From assembly GCA_002973575.1 (NCBI GenBank), contig PVEQ01000020.1:1-56478 (forward strand): 56,478 nucleotides of DNA. Reading direction: 5' to 3'. The translations under genes and the position numbers were made by a program. The notes beneath the pieces are model-generated. The model searched no databases. It saw nothing but the letters and a program-made list of their open reading frames with translations, and was not told the DNA's origin. This document shows, one piece after another, positions 32,644-41,533 of the stretch (its first letter is position 1; every line of letters starts with the position of its first letter). The stretch comes from Sediminibacterium magnilacihabitans. GTDB taxonomy: Bacteria > Bacteroidota > Bacteroidia > Chitinophagales > Chitinophagaceae.

Positions 32644-34107
32644 ATGTATGAAGCAAGTGAATTATTTGGATCTTATACGCCGAATGCTGGTACATGGGAT
32701 GAAATGCGTGGCTGGGATTCAATACGGGAACCCTATAAAGCGGTTTACAGGCAATTGCAGAAGTTTGGCGCAGACTTACTTTTGAAAAAAGCACAATTGG
32801 CAGGTGAACTTTTCATGAACCAGGGCATTACATTTACTGTGTACAGCGACAATGAAGGCATTGAACGTATTTTTCCTTTCGACATCATTCCACGCATCAT
32901 CACCGGAGAAGAATGGCAAACAATTGAAAAAGGGATCGCACAACGGCTGAAAGCGCTTAACCTTTTTCTGAAAGACATTTACAGCAAACACCAAATCCTC
33001 AACGATAAAATTGTTCCTCCGGAATTGATTGCTTCCTGTCCGCATTTTACACGGGAGGTATTCGGTATCAAAGTGCCTTATGATATATATGTGCATATTT
33101 CGGGAATCGACTTGATCAGAGGCGACGACGGAAAGTTCTACATACTGGAAGACAACCTGCGTACACCATCCGGCGTAAGTTATATGCTGGAAAACAGGGA
33201 GGTAACCAAACGCATTTTTCCCAACATACTGGCATCGAGTCATGTCCGTGGTGTAAGCAATTATCCGCTGATGCTGCATGAAATATTATTGCAATTAGCT
33301 CCTGCACAAATTTCAAACCCTACTGTGGTACTGCTGACGCCGGGTATTTACAATTCGGCCTATTTTGAACACACTTTTCTTGCCCGGTCGATGGGCATTA
33401 AACTGGTAGAAGGGCGGGATCTGATTGTGGATAATCATAAGGTATTCATGAAGACAACCAGGGGGCTGCAGCAGGTTCATGTCATATACCGCAGGGTAGA
33501 TGATGAATTTCTTGACCCGCTGGTATTCAAAAAAGACAGCATGTTGGGTGTGGCCGGGCTGCTGGATGCTTACCGGAAAGGGAGTGTGTCTATTGTAAAC
33601 GCCGTAGGAAATGGTGTTGCAGACGATAAAGCCGTGTATGCTTATGTACCCGCGATGATCAGGTATTACCTGAATGAAGAACCTGTTTTGCAAAATGTGC
33701 CTACCTATCATTTGCAAAATGCCGATGAGCGCAACCATGTATTCGACAATATTCATAAAATGGTTATCAAGAGTACGAACCAGTCGGGCGGCTATGGTAT
33801 GATCATGGGGAATAAAATAGCAGATGAGGAATGGCGGGATGCCCGGAAGGTCATTGAAGAACATCCCCGGAATTATATTGCACAACCGATTATCCAACTT
33901 TCCACGGTGCCTTGTTTCGTGGATGGGAAATTGGCTCCCCGCCATGTAGACCTGCGGCCTTATGCTTTATATGGCCCGAAAGGTGTTCAAATTGTACCGG
34001 GAGGATTGACGCGTGTTGCTTTGAAAGAGGGCTCTCTTGTGGTGAATTCTTCGCAGGGCGGCGGCAGCAAAGATACCTGGGTAGTGGATATGCCTTCTGT
34101 TTTTTAA
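32644..34107 (+). CDS. Circularly permuted ATP-grasp protein (CP_ATPgrasp_2 type)
   Basis: The 487-residue product (from the ATG at 32644; a TTG two codons upstream is also open) has the permuted ATP-grasp organisation: MRGWDSIREPYKAVYRQLQ and FPFDIIPRIITGEEWQTIEKG at the start, GDDGKFYILEDNLRTPSGVSYMLENREV centrally (about 160-190), VVLLTPGIYNSAYFEHTFLARSMGIKLVEG and a C-terminal GGLTRVAL. ATP-grasp enzymes form amide bonds through acyl phosphates. In published comparative work this family is linked to alpha-E and transglutaminase-like genes in a predicted peptide-synthesis/modification system. All three occur here, in that order. Confidence 0.93.
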   Translation: MYEASELFGSYTPNAGTWDEMRGWDSIREPYKAVYRQLQKFGADLLLKKAQLAGELFMNQGITFTVYSDNEGIERIFPFDIIPRIITGEEWQTIEKGIAQRLKALNLFLKDIYSKHQILNDKIVPPELIASCPHFTREVFGIKVPYDIYVHISGIDLIRGDDGKFYILEDNLRTPSGVSYMLENREVTKRIFPNILASSHVRGVSNYPLMLHEILLQLAPAQISNPTVVLLTPGIYNSAYFEHTFLARSMGIKLVEGRDLIVDNHKVFMKTTRGLQQVHVIYRRVDDEFLDPLVFKKDSMLGVAGLLDAYRKGSVSIVNAVGNGVADDKAVYAYVPAMIRYYLNEEPVLQNVPTYHLQNADERNHVFDNIHKMVIKSTNQSGGYGMIMGNKIADEEWRDARKVIEEHPRNYIAQPIIQLSTVPCFVDGKLAPRHVDLRPYALYGPKGVQIVPGGLTRVALKEGSLVVNSSQGGGSKDTWVVDMPSVF

Positions 34108-34126
34108 AATTGTTTAATTATCGATA

Positions 34127-35068
34127 ATGCTAAGTAGGATAGCGGATTCATTATTTTGGTTGAACAGGTACATGGAGCGTGCGCAGGGTGTATTGCGCGT
34201 AAGTTATGTTCGATATATTTTATCGCTCGATAAGAACATCCATCATAACCTCACATGGCGGCCGGTGCTGGAGATATTTGCTCATCTTGACGAAGATGAA
34301 ATTTTGCACCTCGAAAATGATGCGGCACTTGCATTGCCAAAGCTGATTACACAAACAGAAAACGCTAACTCTGTAAAAAACATGGTGCTACATGCCCGGG
34401 AAAATGCGCGTGGCGTACAGGATTACATCACCAAGGAAGTTTGGGAAGATGTGAACGGGCTGTATCATATGGTAAACCAGCCTGACCTGCCAGAACGCCT
34501 GGCAGAGTTGAATGCATTGCAGACATTGGAAATGTTGTCGGGCAAGTGTGTTGCTTATGCAGGAATAACCGATATTACCATGCCGCGCGGACAGGGCTGG
34601 AATTTTATGAACCTGGGGAAATACATAGAGCGCAGCCTGGAAACCATTGCACTTACCGAGAAGGAATATGAGCATATTGGTTATAATCTTGCGCAGGAGA
34701 GAGATGTGATGCAATGGAGAAGCCTGTTGCTGTCTTTATCGGGCTATGAATTGCATTTGAAGAATTACAGAAAAGGAAACATCAATCTGAATGTTTTACA
34801 TCAGGTGATTTTCAATGTAGATTTTCCGCGCTCTATTTTATATTCGTTCAAGCGGATTCGCCGTTATTTGAATGATATTGTCAAGGATAATCCTTCAGAT
34901 GAAACTATGCTGCTGGTAAATAGTTTTTGCAGGTTACACAGCCGGATACGGTATATGGACCCGGAGGACATAGAAAAGGTAGACCTGAAAACATTCCTGA
35001 TGGAATTGCGGATAGAGCTTTTAAAATTCAGTACCCAATTCGGGCAACTGTTTTTTTCGTATCATTGA
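34127..35068 (+). CDS. Alpha-E domain protein
   Basis: The 313-residue product begins MLSRIADSLFWLNRYMERAQGVLRVSYV, the alpha-E signature, and is almost entirely helical throughout. Acidic and aromatic residues recur in patterns such as YIERSLETIALTEKEYEHIG. Alpha-E proteins have no demonstrated activity; they almost always neighbour the CP-ATP-grasp gene. It starts 19 bases after that gene and ends 58 bases before the transglutaminase gene, so the three form one operon. There are no membrane segments or signal peptide. Confidence 0.93.
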   Translation: MLSRIADSLFWLNRYMERAQGVLRVSYVRYILSLDKNIHHNLTWRPVLEIFAHLDEDEILHLENDAALALPKLITQTENANSVKNMVLHARENARGVQDYITKEVWEDVNGLYHMVNQPDLPERLAELNALQTLEMLSGKCVAYAGITDITMPRGQGWNFMNLGKYIERSLETIALTEKEYEHIGYNLAQERDVMQWRSLLLSLSGYELHLKNYRKGNINLNVLHQVIFNVDFPRSILYSFKRIRRYLNDIVKDNPSDETMLLVNSFCRLHSRIRYMDPEDIEKVDLKTFLMELRIELLKFSTQFGQLFFSYH

Positions 35069-35126
35069 ATGCCCGCGACTTGTAACAAAAGATATAACAG
35101 TTTGTAATTTTCATATTTAAAATCAA

Positions 35127-36083
35127 ATGCCGGTTTTTCAGATCCATCATATAACGAAATACGAATACGACAGGCCAGTAAAAGAAAGCATCAACGAGAT
35201 TAAGATATATCCATATCCTTGTAATGAACAGGAAGTGCTGGTGCATGAAATCGTCATCACCGATTCACCCGAGGTGAACACTTATTACGATTATTGGGGA
35301 AACAAAGCCGGTGTGTTCAACAACCTGGCTGCGCATCAGTCATTGGTGATAGAAAGTAAACTGGTTGTTCGAACAACCGCTTCGTCGCAGTTGAAAATAA
35401 ATTTCCATTCAGGGTTTGATCAATTGAAAACTGAAGTTAACGAGGATATTTACCTGGTGGAGCTTTCTACTGTTAAACAGATCGAACACCAACAAGCGAT
35501 TCAGGATATTGCAGCCGGTTTATTGCAACATCCGCAACAGACCGTTGCAGCTATTGCAGAGAAGTGCTGTGAATACATTTTCAAAAACTTCAAATATATC
35601 AAAGGGATTACGACCATTGAAACCACAGTTGACGAAATATTGGGCCACCGGTCGGGTGTATGCCAGGATTTTGCCCACCTGATGTTGCAGATCCTGCGCA
35701 CACTGCAGATCCCATGCCGGTATGTAAGTGGTTATATCTGTCCGAATAAAAATGGCATGCGCGGTGAAGGGGCTACACATGCCTGGGTAGAAGTATATGT
35801 ACCGCAGTTTGGATGGGCAGGCATAGATCCCACCAACAATGTTTGGGTAACCAACCAGCACGTGAAACTGTCTGTAGGACGGGATTTTAATGATTGCACG
35901 CCGGTGAAAGGTGTGTTCACGGGTATTTCCAAACAACATTTAACCGCATTTGTTTCCATTGGGTATGAAGATGGAACCGTGTTTGAAGAATTGAATGATG
36001 TTAGCACTCCCCGTACGCCTAATGAAGAAAAAGCTTTGTATGATACGGATTATGGCACCCAGGGTGTACAGCAACAGCAATGA
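35127..36083 (+). CDS. Transglutaminase-like cysteine peptidase/ligase
   Basis: The 318-residue product has the N-terminal region of bacterial transglutaminase-like proteins (FQIHHITKYEYDRPVKESINEIKIYP), then the catalytic core. Cys lies in RSGVCQDFAHLMLQILRTLQIPCRYVSGY, His in EGATHAWVEVYVPQFGWAGID and Asp in DPTNN. These residues form the usual papain-like triad. It should cut or form amide bonds in the cytoplasm (no signal peptide). It closes the ATP-grasp/alpha-E/transglutaminase operon; the intended peptide substrate is unknown. Confidence 0.92.
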   Translation: MPVFQIHHITKYEYDRPVKESINEIKIYPYPCNEQEVLVHEIVITDSPEVNTYYDYWGNKAGVFNNLAAHQSLVIESKLVVRTTASSQLKINFHSGFDQLKTEVNEDIYLVELSTVKQIEHQQAIQDIAAGLLQHPQQTVAAIAEKCCEYIFKNFKYIKGITTIETTVDEILGHRSGVCQDFAHLMLQILRTLQIPCRYVSGYICPNKNGMRGEGATHAWVEVYVPQFGWAGIDPTNNVWVTNQHVKLSVGRDFNDCTPVKGVFTGISKQHLTAFVSIGYEDGTVFEELNDVSTPRTPNEEKALYDTDYGTQGVQQQQ

Positions 36084-36092
36084 CAGGTTCCG

Positions 36093-36668
36093 CTATTTCT
36101 TTACTTCATAGCATAGTTCCACCATTCCGTTTTTGTAGGCTGTAACTTCTTTCAGGTGCAATGCGTGTTCTTGTTCTATGTGGTTAAAAAACGGTGTTCC
36201 GTAGCCTAAAATTATAGGCAGAATGGATAATCTTATTACATCTGCCAATTGTAGGCGAATAAAATCTTTCGCAAGCATGGGTCCACCCACGAGCCAAACG
36301 TTTTTGTAGTTTGGTTTTAAGTGCTCATTCACCAGTTCGTTAAGATCGCCTGAGAAGGTTTCAATATTTGTCCTTTCTATTGGCAGGTTTCTATGTGTTA
36401 CTACAATTGTTGGTGTATCTCCGTAAGCCCACCCATAAGATTTGGAAAGTTCCAGGGCGTGTTCATAAGTTCTGGAACCCATTACGTAACAATCTATTGT
36501 TTTCAGGAATTCGGTTGGGTCTTGTCCGGTAATCCCCTTTTCGTAATAATCAGATGTTTCAAACCACGAAACGCTGTTGTCTTTTTTGGCAACCATCCCA
36601 TCAAGACTTGCGACCATATGTATCGTTAATGCAAATGTGCCCGTTGTCATGTTCATAATGGGTTTCAT
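36093..36668 (-). CDS. Dihydrofolate reductase-like (RibD C-terminal) protein
   Basis: The 191-residue product has the RibD_C / DHFR-like fold: TIHMVASLDGMVAKKDNSVSWFE at the start, TIDCYVMGSRTYEHAL centrally and NVWLVGGPMLAKDFIRLQLADVIRLSILPIILGYGTPFF near the end. These match the NADPH-binding and substrate region of YyaP/YwjB-like reductases. The natural substrate is not known. It is divergent from the MarR gene across about 180 bases, and its upstream region includes part of the putative operator. Confidence 0.9.
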   Translation of the reverse strand: MKPIMNMTTGTFALTIHMVASLDGMVAKKDNSVSWFETSDYYEKGITGQDPTEFLKTIDCYVMGSRTYEHALELSKSYGWAYGDTPTIVVTHRNLPIERTNIETFSGDLNELVNEHLKPNYKNVWLVGGPMLAKDFIRLQLADVIRLSILPIILGYGTPFFNHIEQEHALHLKEVTAYKNGMVELCYEVKK

Positions 36669-36785
36669 AAAAGTAACCGTTATTTCCTGGTTTCTTAAAC
36701 ACCTTGGTACGCCCGGGATGATACTGTCAACACTTGCTCCGGGGATTATGAGAGGTATAAAAGTTGATAATTAACACTAGTTTAA

Positions 36786-36822
36786 AGTATTATTTTATAC
36801 TATTCTAGTAACAAAATAGTAT
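36786..36822 (+). promoter_or_regulatory. Candidate MarR operator/promoter with AGTAT/ATACT half-sites
   Basis: ATACTATT (36797-36804) and AATAGTAT (36815-36822) are exact inverted repeats with a 10-base spacer. A further AGTAT lies at 36786-36790, 11 bases before ATACT. The cluster lies 25-61 bases before the ATG at 36847, and TATATTTA at 36820-36827 is close to a -7 element. MarR-family proteins typically bind such palindromes in their own promoter, so autoregulation and shared control of the carotenoid operon are inferred. Confidence 0.6.
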
Positions 36823-36846
36823 ATTTACAAACAATTTTTCAATTAA

Positions 36847-37506
36847 ATGGAATACCAATTAGTAATAGACGTAATGAATCTGGTTCATCAATTTGAACTG
36901 GAAAATCATAAAGAAGGTGATTATAGTAACGATGTAGCGGGATTTAAAAAATGGGTTTGCAGCACTACTATAGAACCTGGAATTATAGCGGAGCCTAAAT
37001 GGGAGGGTAAAGAAAACGGCAGGAGTTCAGATAGTGTTATCAACACTTTTATCGTGCACATGAATAGGTATGCTAAGTATTATTCTAAATCTGCCATCAA
37101 TGGCTCTGCATTCTCTACGCAGGAAGATTTTATTTACCTCATTAACCTGAAAGCTTTCGGTGCCATGTCCAAAATAGAACTTATTAAGAAAAACGTGCAC
37201 GATAAGTCAGCAGGCATTCAGATCATCAATCGTTTGATACAAAACGGGTGGGCAGAGCAAACGCATTCTGAGGTAGACAAACGTAGTAAAGTAATCCAAA
37301 TTACCCCGGCAGGTATTAATGTTTTGGAAAAGCAAATGGAGAAGATACGTAAAGCTTCACAGGTGGTTACCGGTAACCTTACCTATGCGGAAAAAATGGA
37401 TCTGATACGGTTGCTTTCCAAATTGGACGATTTCCATCACTCCATTTATTGCATGAATGTGGAAATACCTGAATTATTAGAGCTGGCGCATAGCCGGCTA
37501 AGTTAG
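36847..37506 (+). CDS. MarR-family transcriptional regulator
   Basis: The 219-residue protein has a MarR-type winged helix in its C-terminal half: KAFGAMSKIELIKKNVHDKSAGIQIINRLIQNGWAEQTHSEVDKRSKVIQITPAGINVLEKQMEKI (about 100-165). Recognition helix and wing (DKRSKVIQITPAG) are intact. The N-terminal 90 residues are longer than in usual MarR proteins and may be a dimerisation or ligand region. It is the first gene of the carotenoid block, 25 bases before crtI, with a palindromic operator candidate upstream. Confidence 0.87.
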   Translation: MEYQLVIDVMNLVHQFELENHKEGDYSNDVAGFKKWVCSTTIEPGIIAEPKWEGKENGRSSDSVINTFIVHMNRYAKYYSKSAINGSAFSTQEDFIYLINLKAFGAMSKIELIKKNVHDKSAGIQIINRLIQNGWAEQTHSEVDKRSKVIQITPAGINVLEKQMEKIRKASQVVTGNLTYAEKMDLIRLLSKLDDFHHSIYCMNVEIPELLELAHSRLS

Positions 37507-37531
37507 TTGCCAGGATAATTTTAAACGGATT

Positions 37532-39040
37532 ATGAAACGTATAATACCAAAGAAAAAAATAGCCGTCATCGGTTCTGGTTTTTCGGGGATGTCAGCCGCG
37601 GCATATGCAGCTAATGCGGGCAACGATGTACATGTTTTCGAAAAGCACCATCAACCAGGTGGCAGGGCCAGGCAGTTTGTTACGGAGAATGGATTTGTTT
37701 TCGATATGGGGCCGAGTTGGTACTGGATGCCCGATATCATAGAGGGTTTCTTTACAGATTTCGGTTACCAATCTTCAGACTTCTATAAGCTCGTGCCATT
37801 GAACCCTCAGTTTGAAATGGTTTTCGCTGATGGGAATATTGAAGTGCCCGAAAAATATGAAGCGTTAAGGAATTTGTTTGAGCAGTTAGAATACGGTTCC
37901 GGCAACAAATTGGACCAGTTCATGCGATCGGCAAAATTCAAGTACGAGGTAAGTATGAAAGAATTTGTAAACAAACCTTGTCACAATTGGCGGGAATTTT
38001 TATCGCCTAAAATAGCAGGTAGTGCATTGAAACTAGATTTGCTGAGCAACTTTCGCACTTATGTAGCCCAATATTTTGCAAACCCTAAATTGAGGTCTTT
38101 AATGGAGTTCCCGGTCATTTTTTTGGGTGCATCCCCTAAAAATATCCCTGCTTTATACAGCTTCATGAACTATGGGGGCTATGCTTTAGGTACCTGGTAT
38201 CCAATGGGGGGATATTACCAGTTGGCTTTGGCCATGCAAAATATTGCTGAGAAACAAGGAGCGGTATTTCATTTCAATCAAAATGTTGAAAAGATAAACG
38301 TAGAGGACGGAAAAATTAAGTCATTGCAGGTTAATGGTATCAACCACGAATTTGATGTTGTGATTGCGTCTTCCGATTATCATCATACGGAAACACTTTT
38401 GCCTGAAAGGCTTAGAAATTATGATGAAAAATATTGGAGAAACAAAGTTTTTGCTCCTTCCAGCCTTATTTATTATCTGGGGTTTGGAGAAAATATCCCT
38501 AACCTAAAACATCATACGCTGTTTTTTGAAAACGACCTGGATGAACACATCCAGTGCATATACGAAAAGAAAAAATGGCCTGAAAACCCACTGTTTTATT
38601 GCTGTTGCCCATCAAAAACAGACACCACCGTAGCGCCTGAATACGGTGAAAATCTTTTTTTGCTGATGCCACTGGCTATAGGAATCAATGACGATGAAAC
38701 AACAAGAGAGAAATATTTGAGGGAAATGCTTTCAAGAATAGAAAAACATACAGGTGTAACAGACCTGCTTTCTAAAATTGAATATAAAAGAAGTTATTGC
38801 GTGCGTGATTTTATTTCGGATTACAATGCTTATGGCGGTAACGCTTACGGGCTTGCTAATGTTTTAAGTCAGACAGCGGTATTGAAACCGAAAATCCGCA
38901 ATAAGAAAATCAGCAACTTGTTTTATACCGGCCAGTTAACCGTGCCCGGACCCGGAGTGCCTCCATCCATCATCTCCGGAAAAATTGTTGCAAACGAAGT
39001 GAATAGTTTAAATATCGAAAAATATGAAAAAACTGTTTGA
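37532..39040 (+). CDS. crtI: Phytoene desaturase
   Basis: The 502-residue FAD enzyme introduces double bonds into phytoene to give lycopene. It has the dinucleotide-binding start IAVIGSGFSGMSAAAYAANAGNDVHVFEKHHQPGGRARQF, the conserved FDMGPSWYWMPD, and the C-terminal carotenoid-desaturase signature FYTGQLTVPGPGVPPSIISGKIVANEV. Length is normal. It overlaps crtB by 17 bases. The local AT bias is higher than in flanking regions, as in the whole block. Confidence 0.97.
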   Translation: MKRIIPKKKIAVIGSGFSGMSAAAYAANAGNDVHVFEKHHQPGGRARQFVTENGFVFDMGPSWYWMPDIIEGFFTDFGYQSSDFYKLVPLNPQFEMVFADGNIEVPEKYEALRNLFEQLEYGSGNKLDQFMRSAKFKYEVSMKEFVNKPCHNWREFLSPKIAGSALKLDLLSNFRTYVAQYFANPKLRSLMEFPVIFLGASPKNIPALYSFMNYGGYALGTWYPMGGYYQLALAMQNIAEKQGAVFHFNQNVEKINVEDGKIKSLQVNGINHEFDVVIASSDYHHTETLLPERLRNYDEKYWRNKVFAPSSLIYYLGFGENIPNLKHHTLFFENDLDEHIQCIYEKKKWPENPLFYCCCPSKTDTTVAPEYGENLFLLMPLAIGINDDETTREKYLREMLSRIEKHTGVTDLLSKIEYKRSYCVRDFISDYNAYGGNAYGLANVLSQTAVLKPKIRNKKISNLFYTGQLTVPGPGVPPSIISGKIVANEVNSLNIEKYEKTV

Positions 39041-39860
39041 TGAATTGTCTTACGAAGTGAGCAAAAGAGCTACTAAAAAGTACAGTACCAGTTTTTCATT
39101 TGGTATACTGGCGCTGAAACCTTCTATCCGTCCGGCCATTTATGCTATTTACGGATATGTAAGGTTGGCAGATGAAATAGTGGATAGCTTTCACGGTTAT
39201 GACAAAGAAAAATTGTTGAATAGATTGAAAATTGAGACCAATATTGCCCTGGAAGAAAAGATTTCGCTAAACCCCATTTTGCAATCCTTCCAGGAAACCG
39301 TTCACAAATATCAAATAGACAGAACGCTGATTGACCGCTTTTTGCACAGTATGGAAATGGATCTGCAAAAAATGGATTATAATTCTGATCTGTACAATGA
39401 GTATATCTACGGCTCTGCAGAAGTAGTTGGTTTGATGTGTTTGCAGGTATTTACAGAGGGAAATAAGGAGAAATATGAAGAACTAAAATCATATGCAATG
39501 AAGCTGGGTTCGGCATTTCAGAAGGTTAACTTTTTAAGGGATTTGAAAGATGATTATCAAATTTTGGGGCGCACTTATTTTCCGAACATAAATATCTGTG
39601 TATTTGATAACGCTGTAAAATGTCAGATTGAAAAAGAAATAGAAACAGAATTTACAGAGGCTTTAAACGGCATTAAAAAGCTTCCCAATTCATCGATGTT
39701 TGGCGTTTACCTGGCTTATAAATATTACCTCTCTTTGTTTGAAAAAATTAAAAATACAAGTTCGCAGGAAATTCTAAAAAACAGAATCCGCATCCCAAAT
39801 TCTCAAAAAGCATTTGTAGCCCTGAAAAGTTATTTACGCTATAAAGCGGCTTTTTTATGA
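39024..39860 (+). CDS. crtB: Phytoene synthase
   Basis: The 278-residue enzyme joins two geranylgeranyl diphosphates to phytoene. The two aspartate-rich motifs are RLADEIVDSFH (about 46-56) and NFLRDLKDDYQILGRTYFP (about 170-188), with SYEVSKRATKKYSTSFSFGILALKP at the start. It is a little shorter than many CrtB proteins but complete. It overlaps the following unknown gene by four bases (ATGA). Confidence 0.96.
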   Translation: MKKLFDELSYEVSKRATKKYSTSFSFGILALKPSIRPAIYAIYGYVRLADEIVDSFHGYDKEKLLNRLKIETNIALEEKISLNPILQSFQETVHKYQIDRTLIDRFLHSMEMDLQKMDYNSDLYNEYIYGSAEVVGLMCLQVFTEGNKEKYEELKSYAMKLGSAFQKVNFLRDLKDDYQILGRTYFPNINICVFDNAVKCQIEKEIETEFTEALNGIKKLPNSSMFGVYLAYKYYLSLFEKIKNTSSQEILKNRIRIPNSQKAFVALKSYLRYKAAFL

Positions 39861-40321
39861 TGAGCTTTTGGAGCATATTGATATGGAATGCAATACTTCA
39901 CATGAATGTGCCGGCAGGCGGTATTGACCTGGATTATGTAAGGAACAATTATAACAAGGCCGTTGCAAATAAAAACTTGTGTGCACGAATGATTGAGGAT
40001 TTGAAACCGGTTAAAAGTGAACCGCTGTATTTAGCTTATTTAGGAGGTTTGCAGGCAATTTGGGCGAATCATGTGGTTAATCCCATTGCCAAACTCAATA
40101 CATTCAGAGAAGGCCGGAAGAATATTGAAATAGCGGTTTTAAAAGAGCCGAATAATGTAGAAGTTAGATTTATCAGGTTTTCTATCAAAAAAAATGCACC
40201 TTTTTTTCTGGGTTACTATTCAAACATCAAGTCAGACAAAGATTTTCTTAAAATGCACCGGAATGAAATTACATCTAGAACTGTACTGAAAAATATAGAT
40301 GAAGCTTTAAAAGATTTTTAA
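39857..40321 (+). CDS. Conserved-looking protein of unknown function in carotenoid operon
   Basis: The 154-residue product overlaps crtB by four bases and precedes crtZ by 18. An N-terminal hydrophobic stretch (MMSFWSILIWNAILHMNVPAGG) suggests a signal peptide or membrane anchor. The rest is soluble and helical, with YVRNNYNKAVANKNLCARMIEDLKPVK, YLAYLGGLQAIWANHVVNPIAKLNTF and EPNNVEVRFIRFSIKKNAPFFLGYY. It has no cofactor or catalytic motif that I know and no carotenoid-enzyme resemblance. Overlap and spacing make co-translation with crtB and crtZ likely, so an accessory role (assembly, membrane delivery, regulation) is a fair hypothesis. Confidence 0.8.
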   Translation: MMSFWSILIWNAILHMNVPAGGIDLDYVRNNYNKAVANKNLCARMIEDLKPVKSEPLYLAYLGGLQAIWANHVVNPIAKLNTFREGRKNIEIAVLKEPNNVEVRFIRFSIKKNAPFFLGYYSNIKSDKDFLKMHRNEITSRTVLKNIDEALKDF

Positions 40322-40339
40322 CCAAACAGGTTCGTCAAA

Positions 40340-40795
40340 ATGAACTTCTTAATCGTTTTATCGGTTTTTGTTTCAATGGAAGGGGCTACCTGGTTCATTC
40401 ATAAATATGTAATGCATGGCTTTCTGTGGTTCTTGCACAAAGACCATCATGACCATAGCAACAAGGGGCCTCTTGAAAGAAATGATTTCTTTTTTGTGAT
40501 TTTCGCAACTCCTGCCATTGCGTTGCTATATGCCGGAGCGAAGCATGATTTTAGTTATTTGTTTTTCATTGGATTGGGCATCACATTGTACGGAATGGCA
40601 TACTTTTTTGTACATGATATTTTTATCCACCAAAGAGCAAAAATTTTGAGCAATACGCAGAATTCTTATCTGTTGGCAATCAGGCGGGCTCATAAGCAAC
40701 ATCACAAACATTTAGGTAAAGAAAACGGCGAATGCTTTGGGTTTTTGTGGGCACATTTTAAATATTTCAAAAAATATACCCCTGAAAAAAGATGA
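40340..40795 (+). CDS. crtZ: Beta-carotene hydroxylase (CrtZ type, fatty-acid hydroxylase fold)
   Basis: The 151-residue membrane di-iron enzyme has four His clusters: WFIHKYVMHG, LHKDHHDHSNKG, VHDIFIHQR and RAHKQHHKHLGKE. These match CrtZ and place hydroxyls on the beta-rings, converting beta-carotene to zeaxanthin through cryptoxanthin. Three to four hydrophobic segments fit the family. It overlaps the lycopene cyclase gene by four bases (ATGA). Confidence 0.95.
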   Translation: MNFLIVLSVFVSMEGATWFIHKYVMHGFLWFLHKDHHDHSNKGPLERNDFFFVIFATPAIALLYAGAKHDFSYLFFIGLGITLYGMAYFFVHDIFIHQRAKILSNTQNSYLLAIRRAHKQHHKHLGKENGECFGFLWAHFKYFKKYTPEKR

Positions 40796-41496
40796 TGCAA
40801 TCTTACACATATCTACTGGTTAATTTCTTTACTATCATTATTTGCCTTATTGCATCTTTTGATAAAAGAATTCAGTTCTATAAATATTTTGGCAATTTTT
40901 TATTGTCAAGCACCATTGTTGCTGTTCTTTATATTTTATGGGATGTTTGGTTCACCAAAATGGGCGTCTGGTGGTTTGATAGAAATTATACTTTGGGTAT
41001 AGTAATTGCCGGGCTACCGCTAGAAGAATGGTTGTTCTTTTGGTGCATCCCATTTGCTTGCGTATTCACCTATTTCTGCCTGGAAAAATTCTTTGATCTC
41101 GGCTGGGCGAACTCATTAAACAACTTAATTGTATTTACAAGTTCTGTTGTACTGGTGGTTATCGCCCTTTTGCATTATCAGAAAACATACACATTGATTA
41201 CGGCGCTGGTAACGCTGTGTGTGCTTATTTTTCTGCATTTTATAGCTAAAAAAGAATGGATAGGGCAGGCGTCATTTGTTTTTTTTGTTTTACTGCTGGG
41301 ATTTATTCCTGTGAATGGCGTATTAACGGGCAGCTGTATTGAATCACCTGTCGTTAATTACAATCCGGGTGATTTTTTAGGAATTAAAATTTTGACCATT
41401 CCGATTGAAGATGTTGTTTATGGTTACAGCCAGTTTCTACTGAATATTTACTTTTTTAAACTTTTTCAAAAGCAAAATTACCAATACGCTAATTAA
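40792..41496 (+). CDS. crtYcd: Lycopene cyclase, fused CrtYc-CrtYd type
   Basis: The 234-residue integral membrane protein has two tandem lycopene-cyclase domains. The first (about 1-115) carries PLEEWLFFWCIPFACVFTYFCLE; the second (about 120-232) carries TIPIEDVVYGYSQFLLNIYFFKLFQ. The PLEE/PIED motifs are the active-site signatures, and about seven membrane segments are visible. It cyclises lycopene ends to beta-rings, the substrate of CrtZ. Fused YcYd proteins occur in Bacteroidota and archaea, whereas most bacteria use CrtY or heterodimers. Confidence 0.93.
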   Translation: MMQSYTYLLVNFFTIIICLIASFDKRIQFYKYFGNFLLSSTIVAVLYILWDVWFTKMGVWWFDRNYTLGIVIAGLPLEEWLFFWCIPFACVFTYFCLEKFFDLGWANSLNNLIVFTSSVVLVVIALLHYQKTYTLITALVTLCVLIFLHFIAKKEWIGQASFVFFVLLLGFIPVNGVLTGSCIESPVVNYNPGDFLGIKILTIPIEDVVYGYSQFLLNIYFFKLFQKQNYQYAN

Positions 41497-41533
41497 ACAG
41501 CTGAAGTATTCAAAATATTCAATGTGTAAAGTA

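Noticed and set aside
33313..33945. Minus-strand 210-residue open frame inside the ATP-grasp gene
   Set aside because: Antisense shadow; the plus strand carries clear ATP-grasp motifs.
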